From contig JAKAQO010000001.1 of the NCBI GenBank assembly GCA_021822495.1, forward strand, positions 576,808 to 640,807: a stretch of 64,000 nt of DNA, read 5' to 3'. How positions within the stretch are numbered: the first letter of the stretch is position 1; the number at the start of each line of letters is the position of its first letter. Below, one piece after another: positions 1 to 7,866 of the stretch. Below the pieces are notes generated by a model. The model was not told the origin of the DNA. It was given only the letters and a program-made list of their open reading frames with translations, and searched no databases. The stretch comes from a bacterium (lineage in GTDB: Bacteria > Elusimicrobiota > Elusimicrobia > UBA1565 > UBA9628). Both the position numbers and the translations under genes were made by a program.

Positions 1-1136
1 ACAACTTCAAGGCTGCCTTCCGTTAAAACCCCGGTCTTATCGAATAGCAAGGTGTCTATGGTCCTTGCTCCGGAAATCAAATTAGTGTTAAGAACTTGAA
101 TTCCTTCTTCTCTCATTTTGCGCAAACCGAAAAATATCGCGAGCGGCCTGGCTAAAGTCAGAGCTGGCGGACAGGAGAGTATCCACAGAGCGGCGAGTGA
201 GGAAAGAGATAAAAACATCCGGTGAGAAGAGGCTTCCATGGCCCAAAAAATTGAAATTCCGGCGGCAGAAATGATGCTTAAAGCCGTAGCCAAGGTTGCG
301 GCGTTATCAACGCAATTTTCTTTCTCAAATTTATTACCTGCATTTTTAATGATGGAAGATATCGCAAGAGAGAAAAGAGAGTCAGCCCCATTAGCCGTCA
401 TTGAAAAAGAGGAGGATTGGACAAAAGATCCGGCGCAAATCCTGCATCCCTTGGTTTTTGGAGAAGGAGCCCTTCGGTCATTGAGGAGAAATTCATCTAT
501 AATTGCGGAACTTTGAGCCATACCATCAACGGGAATCTCTTCGCCTTTTTTAACGACAATCTTATCCTGGGGCTGAACATCGGAACGGGAAATAAAAAAC
601 TCATTTCCATCTTTTGACAAGCGGGCGGAACGGGGAATTTTACGACGAAGAGACTGGAGGTTTGTCCGGTAAAAATTTTTAAAATGAATATCCCAATACT
701 CCCCAATGGTCACTAAGATGATCATCTCCGCGATCAAAGAGGCATAGAAATGACGGTAAACCTCGGAAATTGTATTGGGAGTGAAAACGGCGTAGGCCCC
801 CAGAAAAAAAGCGGACCACAGGCTTAAAGAGACAAGCGTATTGAGCGCCCCTTTTCGGGCTCGAATCTCTTTTTTAAAGCCGCGAATGAAATGCCTTCCG
901 CCAAATAAAATTAATAAAAGAGACAGAAGAATCTGGGTATAAAAAGATAAGTTAATATCTTTGCCCAAGAGGAGAATGAGAGTTAAAATGCAGGCGATAA
1001 GAAAGTTTTTAACTAGAAACTTCGCCGAAGACGGCTCTCCCTCCAAGGCAGACAATAAGTCAGAGGGAAGGGCGACAGGGTTCTCCGGCTTCAAACCCAC
1101 GGACGCGGTTTGAGGAAGTGAAATTTCGCTATCCAC
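1..1136 (-). CDS. P1B-type (heavy-metal) P-type ATPase, degenerate, cut by window edge
   Basis: The frame is open from a GTG at 1136 to the window edge (about 378 residues); the rest lies outside. It reads as the first half of a P1B cation-pumping ATPase: about six hydrophobic segments, an actuator-like stretch containing KKGEEIPVDG, an SCPPALTLARP metal-channel helix near residue 321, and the phosphorylation motif FDKTGVLTEG near residue 365. No N-terminal HMA domain is present. Two family residues look wrong. The actuator TGE loop, which normally drives dephosphorylation, reads LLNDRRAP near residue 218, and the usual CPC is CPP. The start overlaps the upstream lipoprotein stop by 8 nt, so the two are translationally coupled. 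It may be a divergent transporter (FixI/CopA-like) or an inactive homologue. The fold assignment is firm; substrate and activity are unknown. Confidence 0.85.
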   Translation of the reverse strand, partial: MDSEISLPQTASVGLKPENPVALPSDLLSALEGEPSSAKFLVKNFLIACILTLILLLGKDINLSFYTQILLSLLLILFGGRHFIRGFKKEIRARKGALNTLVSLSLWSAFFLGAYAVFTPNTISEVYRHFYASLIAEMIILVTIGEYWDIHFKNFYRTNLQSLRRKIPRSARLSKDGNEFFISRSDVQPQDKIVVKKGEEIPVDGMAQSSAIIDEFLLNDRRAPSPKTKGCRICAGSFVQSSSFSMTANGADSLFSLAISSIIKNAGNKFEKENCVDNAATLATALSIISAAGISIFWAMEASSHRMFLSLSSLAALWILSCPPALTLARPLAIFFGLRKMREEGIQVLNTNLISGARTIDTLLFDKTGVLTEGSLEV

Positions 1137-1947
1137 GCTGTTGCCAGGCTTGATAGAAGGAATTAAGTCCCGACCATTTCCCAGTAAAGGCTTGGCCGAT
1201 GGCGGAACTTAAGTCTTCATTGCCTTGAAGATTGGCCAAGAATTGGCCGAACTCCGAATTTCCGGCTTGGGAAATCATGAAATTCATCATGGATTCGGCC
1301 TCGCAATCCCAGGCGCTTGAAGAAACGGATTCGTCATCCGGCGGCGCCATGTTGATGAGCTGAGACATCGGACTTGGGTTTTGACGCATTTGCGCTCTGA
1401 CCAGGGCGAAAAGATCTTGCTGATTTCCGGCAAGCTGCATGGTCTTCATTTCTTCATAGGCGGCGAGTCCATTTTTTACCCAAATCCAATCGGGATTAGG
1501 ACGATGGATGTAATTGGATAGAACCAATTGCGTGATCTCATAGGAAAGCCGGTTATTCAGCATGGGGTCAATATAGGTGTAGAGAGATCCCCGATAAATG
1601 ACTCCCCGGGAACCGGCAGGCTGACTCGTGGCCTTTTGAAATTGAGTTTGATTTGGATAGAGGATAATCTTCATTGGGCTTGAAGGCTGATAATTCATGA
1701 TTCCGGCGTCAATCATGAGACGGTTATAAAGATTTTCGGCGGTATTAGCGTATTGCGTCGCCGCGTTTTGGCCTATGGCCTCAACAAAAAAATGCTGGGT
1801 TTGGGCGTTGGAGGCGCCTTTAAGAGGGGCGAAGGAACTTCGAGTTAAGGCTTGCGGATGATAGACGGCCGAGCGCATTCCCGGATAGGGAACGCAACTG
1901 GACAAGAACATCGCCGCTAGAATTAAAAGAGGAGATAGTTTTTTCAT
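1129..1947 (-). CDS. peptidase MA-like lipoprotein lacking the metal site
   Basis: This 272-residue protein starts with a lipoprotein signal (MKKLSPLLILAAMFLSSC), so it is predicted to be anchored in the envelope by Cys18. The middle part resembles the peptidase-MA/gluzincin family: a helix followed by a W-x-x-x-GLAAYEE segment that matches the usual WLxEGLAxY. Where active enzymes have HExxH this one reads YEITQLVLSNY, so both zinc-binding histidines are missing. Infer a non-catalytic, binding or scaffold role. It sits between a TRL-like lipoprotein and the P-type ATPase, which its stop overlaps. The family call is by motif pattern only. Confidence 0.6.
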   Translation of the reverse strand: MKKLSPLLILAAMFLSSCVPYPGMRSAVYHPQALTRSSFAPLKGASNAQTQHFFVEAIGQNAATQYANTAENLYNRLMIDAGIMNYQPSSPMKIILYPNQTQFQKATSQPAGSRGVIYRGSLYTYIDPMLNNRLSYEITQLVLSNYIHRPNPDWIWVKNGLAAYEEMKTMQLAGNQQDLFALVRAQMRQNPSPMSQLINMAPPDDESVSSSAWDCEAESMMNFMISQAGNSEFGQFLANLQGNEDLSSAIGQAFTGKWSGLNSFYQAWQQRG

Positions 1948-1964
1948 GATGGTTTTTCCTTTTT

Positions 1965-2360
1965 TTATTGATACTTGACGGCGATTCCCTTGACTGCGGT
2001 ACAGGAAACGCTCACTATATTATAAATAGGTAAAAAGCTATAGAGACTGCTTGCGACGGAAACATTAACCAAGGCGTCCCCGTTGGATTTTTTTAAAGCT
2101 CGCCTAACCGCCGTTTCCAAATCGGAATCTCCCCACGGAACGATGGAGAGAAGAATATATTTACAGGCGTTTCCCGAGGCGGGACCCAGCTCTTTGTAAG
2201 ACCTTCCCGATTTCAAAATTGAAACGGGATCGGCCTCGCTTTTGGTGATCATCCCCAATGTTCCCATGGACGTACACCCTGAGAAAAAAATTAAAATCGC
2301 GCCCATGGCGAGAAATTTTAAGCGATTCTCTCTTTTTGGAGCTTCTGTTTTTGATTTCAT
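1965..2360 (-). CDS. TRL-like family lipoprotein
   Basis: 131 residues with a charged N-terminus, a hydrophobic stretch and the lipobox FSGC (Cys29), then a small domain ending in GDALVNVSVASS and a C-terminal beta-rich segment. This matches the TRL-like family of small bacterial lipoproteins, whose function is not established; the typical pattern is a Cys after the signal, a G(D/S)xxxA helix and an NV..V strand. It lies 17 nt upstream of the next lipoprotein and 5 nt after the preceding gene, so all are likely co-transcribed. Envelope location is inferred from the lipobox. Confidence 0.6.
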   Translation of the reverse strand: MKSKTEAPKRENRLKFLAMGAILIFFSGCTSMGTLGMITKSEADPVSILKSGRSYKELGPASGNACKYILLSIVPWGDSDLETAVRRALKKSNGDALVNVSVASSLYSFLPIYNIVSVSCTAVKGIAVKYQ

Positions 2361-2365
2361 TTGAT

Positions 2366-2872
2366 TTACCTCTTGATTGGTTTCATGGGACGAATCTTGA
2401 AAGCGGAAGTCGCGTAAGGGTAATTCCCCCCGTAACTTCCATAATAGGGATCGCCGTAATAATTATAAGGAGAACCTCCGTAATAGCCGGAACACGCCGC
2501 CGAGGCGCAATTGGAACCCTGATTGAGCTTTGAGGAGAGCCAAATCATAGCGCCCGTCAGCAAAAGACTGCCAATGGACCATAAAATTTTTTCCTTGGTC
2601 GTCCATTCCGGCACGGGGTCCGAAGCGGAAGTGCGGCAGGCGTCGCATTCCTCGCTTCCAAAGGGGTTAAGAAAACAATCAGAAAAACATCCCCCGCCTC
2701 TCTCCGACAACAGAGAGGCATCATCTGTGGGAACGGAACACAGAAGCGGCTTTTGGACGGATATTTTTTTAATCCGCGCGACCAAAAAATCCTCAGAGTG
2801 AAGGTTTGCGGGAATCTCGGGCAATAACAAACTGATTCCAAGAAAAAACAAGAAAAAATTTTTTATTTTCAT
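2366..2872 (-). CDS. exported Cys-, Gly- and Tyr-rich protein of unknown function
   Basis: The start chosen is the ATG at 2872, which overlaps the upstream stop as ATGA and gives a clean signal peptide (MKIKNFFLFFLGISLLLP). Further upstream starts would bury the signal. The mature part (about 145 residues) has a cysteine cluster (GGGCFSDCF and EECDACR), a probable second hydrophobic helix (ILWSIGSLLLTGAMIWL), then a Gly/Tyr-rich tail (YYGGSPYNYYGDPYYGSYGG) and a basic end. No family is recognised. The tail is of the kind seen in surface or matrix proteins. It is coupled to the C39-like peptidase gene, which could act on it, but that is conjecture. Confidence 0.6.
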   Translation of the reverse strand: MKIKNFFLFFLGISLLLPEIPANLHSEDFLVARIKKISVQKPLLCSVPTDDASLLSERGGGCFSDCFLNPFGSEECDACRTSASDPVPEWTTKEKILWSIGSLLLTGAMIWLSSKLNQGSNCASAACSGYYGGSPYNYYGDPYYGSYGGNYPYATSAFKIRPMKPIKR

Positions 2873-3501
2873 TGCGGGATATCCGCGCTTTCCGCTGGGA
2901 AAGCTAAAAGAGTGAACCTCCCAGCCAAATCCCATCCCATTTTAAAATTTTTAATAGACAGGGCGATAGGCCCATCCCGGGGATCGTTGAGAATGACAAG
3001 CTCTCTTTTGAGATCGTATCCGTCCAACACCATATAATGGCTTTCCGCTTTTTTCCTAAGCATGACAATGAGAGGCCTCCCGCGGTCAATTTCCGAAAAA
3101 ATACCGCGACTGCCTTTTCCCAGGGTTCCGGAAAAAACAGAAACTTCAAATCCGGAGTTTTCAAAAAGATTTTTCATCTCCTGCCCCGAAGCTCCGCCCA
3201 TTTTTTTTGCCGTGCTTTCAACGGATTTAAAATCCTCCCGGTTTAAATTCCGCCCATAATAGCCCGCGACCATTTGCGCCGCGGCAAGCCCGCAAAGATT
3301 GGGAGATTTCTGATGAATAAAAGGCGGGTAAGTGATGACGGCTTCATCCGAGAGGGGATATTGGCCCTTATAAAAGTTTTTCTTGGAAAGGCGCTGAATC
3401 GCGAAATCGCCTTTATTGGGATAATTTTGCGAAGAATGAATCAGACCGCAAGCGGAACCCAGAAAAATAAACCCAATCGTGGGGAAAAATATTTTTCGCA
3501 T
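2869..3501 (-). CDS. C39-like cysteine peptidase lipoprotein
   Basis: The start is the ATG at 3501, giving signal MRKIFFPTIGFIFLGSAC with a lipobox-like LGSAC; a TTG at 3516 would add five residues. The mature part shows the papain-like C39 triad pattern: Cys in NLCGLAAAQM, His in SHYMVLDGYD, and Asp in ILNDPRDG. C39 enzymes typically cut after double-glycine leaders, but free-standing C39-like domains also occur as general secreted peptidases, and no ABC transporter is fused here. First gene of the leftward operon, downstream of the FNR-type palindrome. The peptidase fold is well supported; the substrate is unknown. Confidence 0.75.
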   Translation of the reverse strand: MRKIFFPTIGFIFLGSACGLIHSSQNYPNKGDFAIQRLSKKNFYKGQYPLSDEAVITYPPFIHQKSPNLCGLAAAQMVAGYYGRNLNREDFKSVESTAKKMGGASGQEMKNLFENSGFEVSVFSGTLGKGSRGIFSEIDRGRPLIVMLRKKAESHYMVLDGYDLKRELVILNDPRDGPIALSIKNFKMGWDLAGRFTLLAFPAESADIPQ

Positions 3502-3561
3502 GGTGACGCTCGTCAATTCTTATCTTACATAAATAGATGCGAAAGCCCCCTTAAACGGGCA

Positions 3562-3575
3562 TTGATTTAAATCAA
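3562..3575. promoter_or_regulatory. FNR/CRP-family binding-site-like palindrome
   Basis: The 16-bp perfect palindrome ATTGATTTAAATCAAT (3561-3576) contains an exact match to the FNR/Anr consensus TTGAT-N4-ATCAA. It lies between the divergent genes starting at 3501 and 3657, so it could control both, for example in response to oxygen. A TATCAT hexamer at 3593-3598 is a possible -10 for the rightward gene. The regulator itself is not in the window. Confidence 0.55.
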
Positions 3576-3656
3576 TAAGCCTGATTGAGCTTTATCATTG
3601 GGATTTGGAAAGCCAAGCGCTAACATAAAGTTGGATTCAGTTGTAAGGAGGATGTC

Positions 3657-4130
3657 ATGAAGAAAATGTTGACTTTAGTTTCCAGCCTGTTTTTGCTTGC
3701 CCCTCAAGCTTTCGCGCAAGTTTCGGCTCTTCCGGGCGAAGCGGCTTCGGAATTCGCTATTGGAGTTGAGCGCGGAATTTATTTCATGAAGCCTGTTGAT
3801 CCCTTCGAGATTCCCCAATGCCAGGTCGTGGATGCTCGTTTTTTTGCCCCCCTGAGCCTCTCTCAAGCCCAGAAAACAATGTCCCCCTGCCTTTCAGCAA
3901 TCTCTCAAAAATACGGCATTCCGGTAAAAATTAAAGTTGGAACTCCCCACAGCGGCTCTTACAAGTTGGACGCCCAGGTTGAAATTTTGATGTTCAACGT
4001 CTCTCGCCCCTTGCCAATCACCCACCCACTGGTTCGCGATTTGGATTACGGCTTGTCCCGCAGAAAAGGGAAAATTCTCGGTTTTCCAGCCCGCGTGTTG
4101 GTTCCCGGACACTTTGAGCCGAAAGCGTAA
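3657..4130 (+). CDS. small secreted protein, unknown function
   Basis: 157 residues with a classical signal peptide (MKKMLTLVSSLFLLAPQAFAQ, cleavage after AFA) and a strong ribosome site, AAGGAGG, 7 nt before the ATG. The mature protein has two cysteines (IPQCQVV and MSPCLSA) that could form a disulfide, and no membrane helix or lipobox. No family recognised. It diverges from the envelope operon across the FNR-type palindrome, so both may respond to the same signal. Single gene; the next gene starts 74 nt later. Confidence 0.7.
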   Translation: MKKMLTLVSSLFLLAPQAFAQVSALPGEAASEFAIGVERGIYFMKPVDPFEIPQCQVVDARFFAPLSLSQAQKTMSPCLSAISQKYGIPVKIKVGTPHSGSYKLDAQVEILMFNVSRPLPITHPLVRDLDYGLSRRKGKILGFPARVLVPGHFEPKA

Positions 4131-4204
4131 GTCCGATTTCTCGTTCCGAAGATTTGCGGCTCGTTATTGAGCAGTCTTGGCCCAACTTTTCTTAAAATTG
4201 AATC

Positions 4205-4909
4205 GTGATCTCGGTTGTTATCCCCTGCTTTAACGAAAAAGAAAACATCGAACGTTTTCCGCAAACCCTTTTCCCGGCTCTTAAAGAATTAGAAGATTTT
4301 GAGATCATCGCCGTTGATGACGGCTCTCATGACGGAAGCAAAGACGTTTTAAAAGGTTTCCAGGGCGCTCAAAAAATAAAGCTGATTACGCATTCACAAA
4401 ACCAAGGGATGGGGGCGGCGCTTAAAAGCGGCTTTGCCGCGGCATCAGGGGATTGGATTTTAGTCCTGGATGCGGATTTAACCTTTTCCCCCAAGGATAT
4501 CGTCTTGTTAATCGAGAAGCAACGAAAAGAATCCTCTGATTTGGTCTCAGGATCCCCGTGGCTTGGCTTAAGAAATCCTTCCCAGGTTCCTCTCTTAAGG
4601 CGATTTCTTAGTCGTTCGGTTAATCTCCTTTACCGATCAACTTCGAGAATTCCTTTTTCTTCCTTTACGTCTGTTTTTCGGCTCTACCGGAGTTCTCGCT
4701 TAAGGGGTTTAAAGATTCAAAGCGACGGCTTTGAAATTAACGCGGAATTGGCGGCTCTTTTTTGGGCGCATGGTTTTAAACTATCTGAGGTTCCGGTTTT
4801 ATTGTCTAGCCGCAAAAGCGGGCGCTCAAAATTAAATTACCGGCGAGAAATATTGGCCCATCTTCGCCTTATTTTTAGATTGACGAAACTTGTTAGAATG
4901 AATTCATGA
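4205..4909 (+). CDS. family 2 glycosyltransferase (polyprenyl-phosphate sugar transferase type)
   Basis: 234 residues from a GTG start. The N-terminus is a canonical GT-A fold: SVVIPCFNEKENI, then the nucleotide-binding AVDDGSHDGS, and the DxD metal site in LDADLTF near residue 95. The order and length match dolichol/polyprenyl-phosphate mannose synthase-like enzymes that move a sugar from a nucleotide donor to a lipid carrier on the cytoplasmic face of the membrane. It lacks the C-terminal membrane anchor found in many relatives. The stop overlaps the XapX ATG. Substrate not predictable; the GT-C-like membrane protein at 56502-58010 is a conceivable user of its product. Confidence 0.85.
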   Translation: MISVVIPCFNEKENIERFPQTLFPALKELEDFEIIAVDDGSHDGSKDVLKGFQGAQKIKLITHSQNQGMGAALKSGFAAASGDWILVLDADLTFSPKDIVLLIEKQRKESSDLVSGSPWLGLRNPSQVPLLRRFLSRSVNLLYRSTSRIPFSSFTSVFRLYRSSRLRGLKIQSDGFEINAELAALFWAHGFKLSEVPVLLSSRKSGRSKLNYRREILAHLRLIFRLTKLVRMNS

Positions 4910-5064
4910 AAACAATTTTATTGAGCTTGTTGAGCGGAGCGGGCTGCGGAGTTCTTTTCGGGTTTTTGCGCTTGCCGGTTCCGGCTCCGCCGACACTGGC
5001 CGGAATTGCCGGGATCGTGGGGATATTCCTGGGGTATTCCCTCGTCGTTTTGGTCCGCCGTTAA
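4906..5064 (+). CDS. XapX domain protein (52 aa)
   Basis: A 52-codon frame starting at the ATG that overlaps the glycosyltransferase stop (ATGA). It has two hydrophobic segments and the family's hallmark middle, RLPVPAPPTLAGIAGIVGIF, ending GYSLVVLVRR. XapX/DUF1427 proteins are very short membrane proteins of unknown function with a conserved P-x-PAPP-x-x-x-G core, all visible here. Coupling to the glycosyltransferase is positional. The stop TAA is interleaved with the opposite-strand stop of the HicA gene within the same TTAA. Confidence 0.85.
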   Translation: MKTILLSLLSGAGCGVLFGFLRLPVPAPPTLAGIAGIVGIFLGYSLVVLVRR

Positions 5065-5246
5065 AACGGCGGCAAGCCCAGCTGCTTACAGATTTTCCTA
5101 GCCGCAAAATCTTCCATCTCAGGGTGACGGGTAATGGGAACCTCTTTTTGGTTGGTCGGATTTTGATAGATGGAGTATTTCCCGCCTTCCCGTATCAGCA
5201 CGCAACCGTGGTCGGTCAAATATTTGACGAGGTCCCGTCTCTTCAT
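5061..5246 (-). CDS. hicA: HicA-family mRNA interferase-like toxin, orphan
   Basis: 61 residues with the HicA/YcfA double-stranded-RNA-binding fold pattern: KRRDLVKYLTDHGCVLIREG, the catalytic-type His in PITRHPEMED, and the family ending AARKICKQLGL. HicA toxins cleave translated mRNA and are normally neutralised by a HicB antitoxin encoded next door. No HicB-like frame exists on either side (XapX to the left, kinase to the right). The central 'GGKYSIYQNP' has K-Y where many toxins have S-H-x-x-(Y/F), so it may be a domesticated or non-toxic member. Confidence 0.8.
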   Translation of the reverse strand: MKRRDLVKYLTDHGCVLIREGGKYSIYQNPTNQKEVPITRHPEMEDFAARKICKQLGLPPF

Positions 5247-5280
5247 GACTTTTATTTTATATTTTTTTTACTGAAAAAGG

Positions 5281-5309
5281 TTGACAGAAGAAGATTCATC
5301 CGCTACACT
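5281..5309 (+). promoter_or_regulatory. sigma-70-type promoter of the kinase-phosphatase-FHA operon
   Basis: TTGACA at 5281-5286, a 17-bp spacer, then TACACT at 5304-5309. The -35 is a perfect match, and this TTGACA could be misread as a TTG start codon for the kinase. The expected transcription start (near 5316) lies upstream of the in-frame ATG at 5332, which argues for the ATG. Confidence 0.65.
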
Positions 5310-5331
5310 TTTGGAAGCAACCTTAAAAATA

Positions 5332-7866
5332 ATGTTGAGAAAAAAAGGACTTGTCTGGGATATCTTGTTGGGGGTTTTCCTGACCTCTCTCATTTCCCTA
5401 GGCTATCGTTTTCCTTCCGCGTTTCCCGTTTTTAGATCCTTTGAGCGCAAATTCTATGATTGGCGGTCCACTCTTCGCCAAGATTTGGCGTCGGGACGAC
5501 AAATCGCTATTATCGCGATTGATAATGATTCAATTTCACAGTTGGGGCGTTGGCCGTGGCCGCGAACAAGAATCGCCAGGCTTTTGGAGCGGCTAAAAGA
5601 CGCGCAAGCGGCCGTCGTAGGACTAGATATCGTGTATTCCGAGCCGGAAAATAATCGCGGAATTAAGGCCCTTAAAACAATACAACAGAACTATCAGCAA
5701 ATGACTTCTTCGTATAAGATTTATGACCGCCTCCATTTATTTGATACGCTCATCTCATCCGAGGAAGCGCGTTTGGACGCGGATACGCAAATGGCTTCGG
5801 CCATCCAAAAATCTGGAAACGTCGTTTTACCCCTGATTTTTACTCAGGCTACTTCTGGACACGCGGAAACGGCCGCAGTCCCTCCTTTGTTTTCAAGCGC
5901 GAGCGTGCGCTTAGCCGTGACCCCTGATATGAACCGCTCCGAGATTCCAAGGGGTTTTGATCCGGCCTATCCAATCGCCCCTTTCGCTCAAGCCGAGGCC
6001 GGAATCGGCCATGCTAATTTAATATCTGATTCCGATGGGATTTTGCGGCGCGTTTATCCCGTGATGAGTTACCGGGATTTTTATATTCCCGCGTATTCCT
6101 TGGCTTTGGCTCTGGCTTTTCAAAAAATACCGCCCTCCGCCGCGACGTTCTCTCCGGGGAAATCAGTCGATTTCGGAAGCGTCCATATTCCCCTCAATTC
6201 TCGAAGTCAGATGATGATTCTGTTTAACGGCCCGTATCGAACGTTTCGGTATTATTCTTTTAGCGATGTTATGAACGGCCATGTGGACATGGAGGCATTT
6301 AAGGATAAGATTGTACTGGTGGGTTTGACCGCCTCCGGCGTGGATACGCCTTATGCGACCTCGTTGTCTCCACTTATTCCGCCCGTTGAGATTTTGGCGA
6401 ACATCACCTCTAATATTTTAGAAGGTCGGTTTGTTTTTAGGCCTCTCTGGGCGCCGAAGTTAGAATGGGGGCTTATCGCTTTTGTCGGGGCCTTTCTCGT
6501 CTTGGGGTTGCCGTTTCTCTCCGCTTTTTGGGGTTTTACGCTCAGTTTTCTCATGTTTGTGTTCATCCTAGGAGCGGGAAGTTACTTTTTCATTCTAGGA
6601 GAATGGGTTAAAACGAGCTATCCAGCCGTTTTGTTGGCTTTAGGATATTTAGTCGGGGTCGTTCGGCGGTTTTTCGTTACGGAAAAGGGCAAGGAACTCG
6701 TCGAGGCTTCAGCCATTGAAACCAACAAAATGTTGGGGCTGTCCTTTCAAGGGCAAGGAATGCTCGATCTCGCTTTTGAAAAGTTTCGCCTGTGCCCGAT
6801 GGATGAAGCGATGAAGGAAATTCTCTATAACCTCGCTTTGGATTTTGAGAGAAAAAGACAATTCGCTAAGGCCGCTTCAGTTTTGGAGATGATCGCCCAG
6901 AAAGACCGAAAATACAAGGACATTCAATCGAAGATGATGGTTCTTAAAACTGCGGCCAATGGCGCGGTTTTGCCGGGCGCCATTGGCGCTAAAAAAGAAG
7001 GGACGGTCGTCATCGCCGCCGGAGCGGCCAAGCCTACCTTGGGAAGATACGAGATCCAAAAAGAACTGGCTCGCGGCGCGATGGGGATTGTTTATCTCGG
7101 GAAAGACCCAAAAATTAACCGCTGGGTCGCGATTAAAACCATGAGTCTTGGAGAAGATGTAGATGCCGCATCGGTGAAGGAAATTAAGGAGCGTTTTTTC
7201 CGCGAGGCAGAAGCGGCCGGGAAGCTCAATCATCCGAATATCATTCGCATTTTCGACGCCGGGGAAGAAGACGATGTCGCCTATATCGCCATGGAATTTT
7301 TGGAAGGGCAAAGTTTGTCGGCCTACACGGAAAAGAGCCATTTAATCCCCTTTAAGTCGGCGATGGAGTATACCGCGATTGTCGCCGACGCCTTGGCTTA
7401 TGCCCATGAACAAGGCGTCGTTCACCGGGATATCAAGCCGGCCAATATCATGATTCTTAAAGACGGAAGCCTTCGCGTCGCGGATTTTGGAATCGCTCGC
7501 GTGGCGGCCTCTTCCAAAACGGCGACTGGAACTGTCATGGGAACGCCCGCTTACATGAGCCCGGAACAAATAGCCGGAAAAAAGGTGGATGGCCGCGCGG
7601 ATATTTTTTCCTTAAGCGTAGTTCTTTTTGAGCTTTTGACCGGAGAAAAACCATTTAAAGGCGGAGAGGGAATTGGAGCTCTTCTTTTTCAAATTGCCAA
7701 CGACCCTCACCCTGATCCTTTATCCATTGTGCCGTCCCTGCCCCCTTTAGTGTCAACAATCCTGAATCGCGGGTTGGCCAAAAATCCGGACGCAAGATAT
7801 CAAAATGCTTCGGAGATGGCCCGTGATATTCGCGCGTGTTATGGGAGTTTAAAGGCGCAGGTATGA
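5332..7866 (+). CDS. CHASE2-domain transmembrane Ser/Thr protein kinase
   Basis: 844 residues from the ATG at 5332. Order: N-terminal membrane helix, extracytoplasmic CHASE2 sensor (about 30-360, ending with the typical DKIVLVGLTASGVDTPYATS), three membrane helices (about 376-441), a helical repeat-like linker, and a Hanks-type kinase domain (about 569-840). Kinase motifs are complete: GAMGIVYLG, VAIK lysine near 601, VVHRDIKPANIM near 695, VADFGIAR near 716, and GTPAYMSPEQ. It should sense an envelope signal and phosphorylate Ser/Thr in the cytoplasm. It overlaps the PP2C gene (ATGA), which should reverse its action; the FHA protein that follows is a likely phospho-reader. Confidence 0.92.
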   Translation: MLRKKGLVWDILLGVFLTSLISLGYRFPSAFPVFRSFERKFYDWRSTLRQDLASGRQIAIIAIDNDSISQLGRWPWPRTRIARLLERLKDAQAAVVGLDIVYSEPENNRGIKALKTIQQNYQQMTSSYKIYDRLHLFDTLISSEEARLDADTQMASAIQKSGNVVLPLIFTQATSGHAETAAVPPLFSSASVRLAVTPDMNRSEIPRGFDPAYPIAPFAQAEAGIGHANLISDSDGILRRVYPVMSYRDFYIPAYSLALALAFQKIPPSAATFSPGKSVDFGSVHIPLNSRSQMMILFNGPYRTFRYYSFSDVMNGHVDMEAFKDKIVLVGLTASGVDTPYATSLSPLIPPVEILANITSNILEGRFVFRPLWAPKLEWGLIAFVGAFLVLGLPFLSAFWGFTLSFLMFVFILGAGSYFFILGEWVKTSYPAVLLALGYLVGVVRRFFVTEKGKELVEASAIETNKMLGLSFQGQGMLDLAFEKFRLCPMDEAMKEILYNLALDFERKRQFAKAASVLEMIAQKDRKYKDIQSKMMVLKTAANGAVLPGAIGAKKEGTVVIAAGAAKPTLGRYEIQKELARGAMGIVYLGKDPKINRWVAIKTMSLGEDVDAASVKEIKERFFREAEAAGKLNHPNIIRIFDAGEEDDVAYIAMEFLEGQSLSAYTEKSHLIPFKSAMEYTAIVADALAYAHEQGVVHRDIKPANIMILKDGSLRVADFGIARVAASSKTATGTVMGTPAYMSPEQIAGKKVDGRADIFSLSVVLFELLTGEKPFKGGEGIGALLFQIANDPHPDPLSIVPSLPPLVSTILNRGLAKNPDARYQNASEMARDIRACYGSLKAQV

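Noticed and set aside
2258-4264. Many short frames on the opposite strand of the envelope operon and the secreted-protein gene
   Set aside because: They are shadows of the real genes, without signal sequences, ribosome sites or family motifs.
5281-5331. TTG start and 17-residue extension of the CHASE2 kinase
   Set aside because: The TTG belongs to a perfect -35 box; the ATG at 5332 lies downstream of the expected transcription start.
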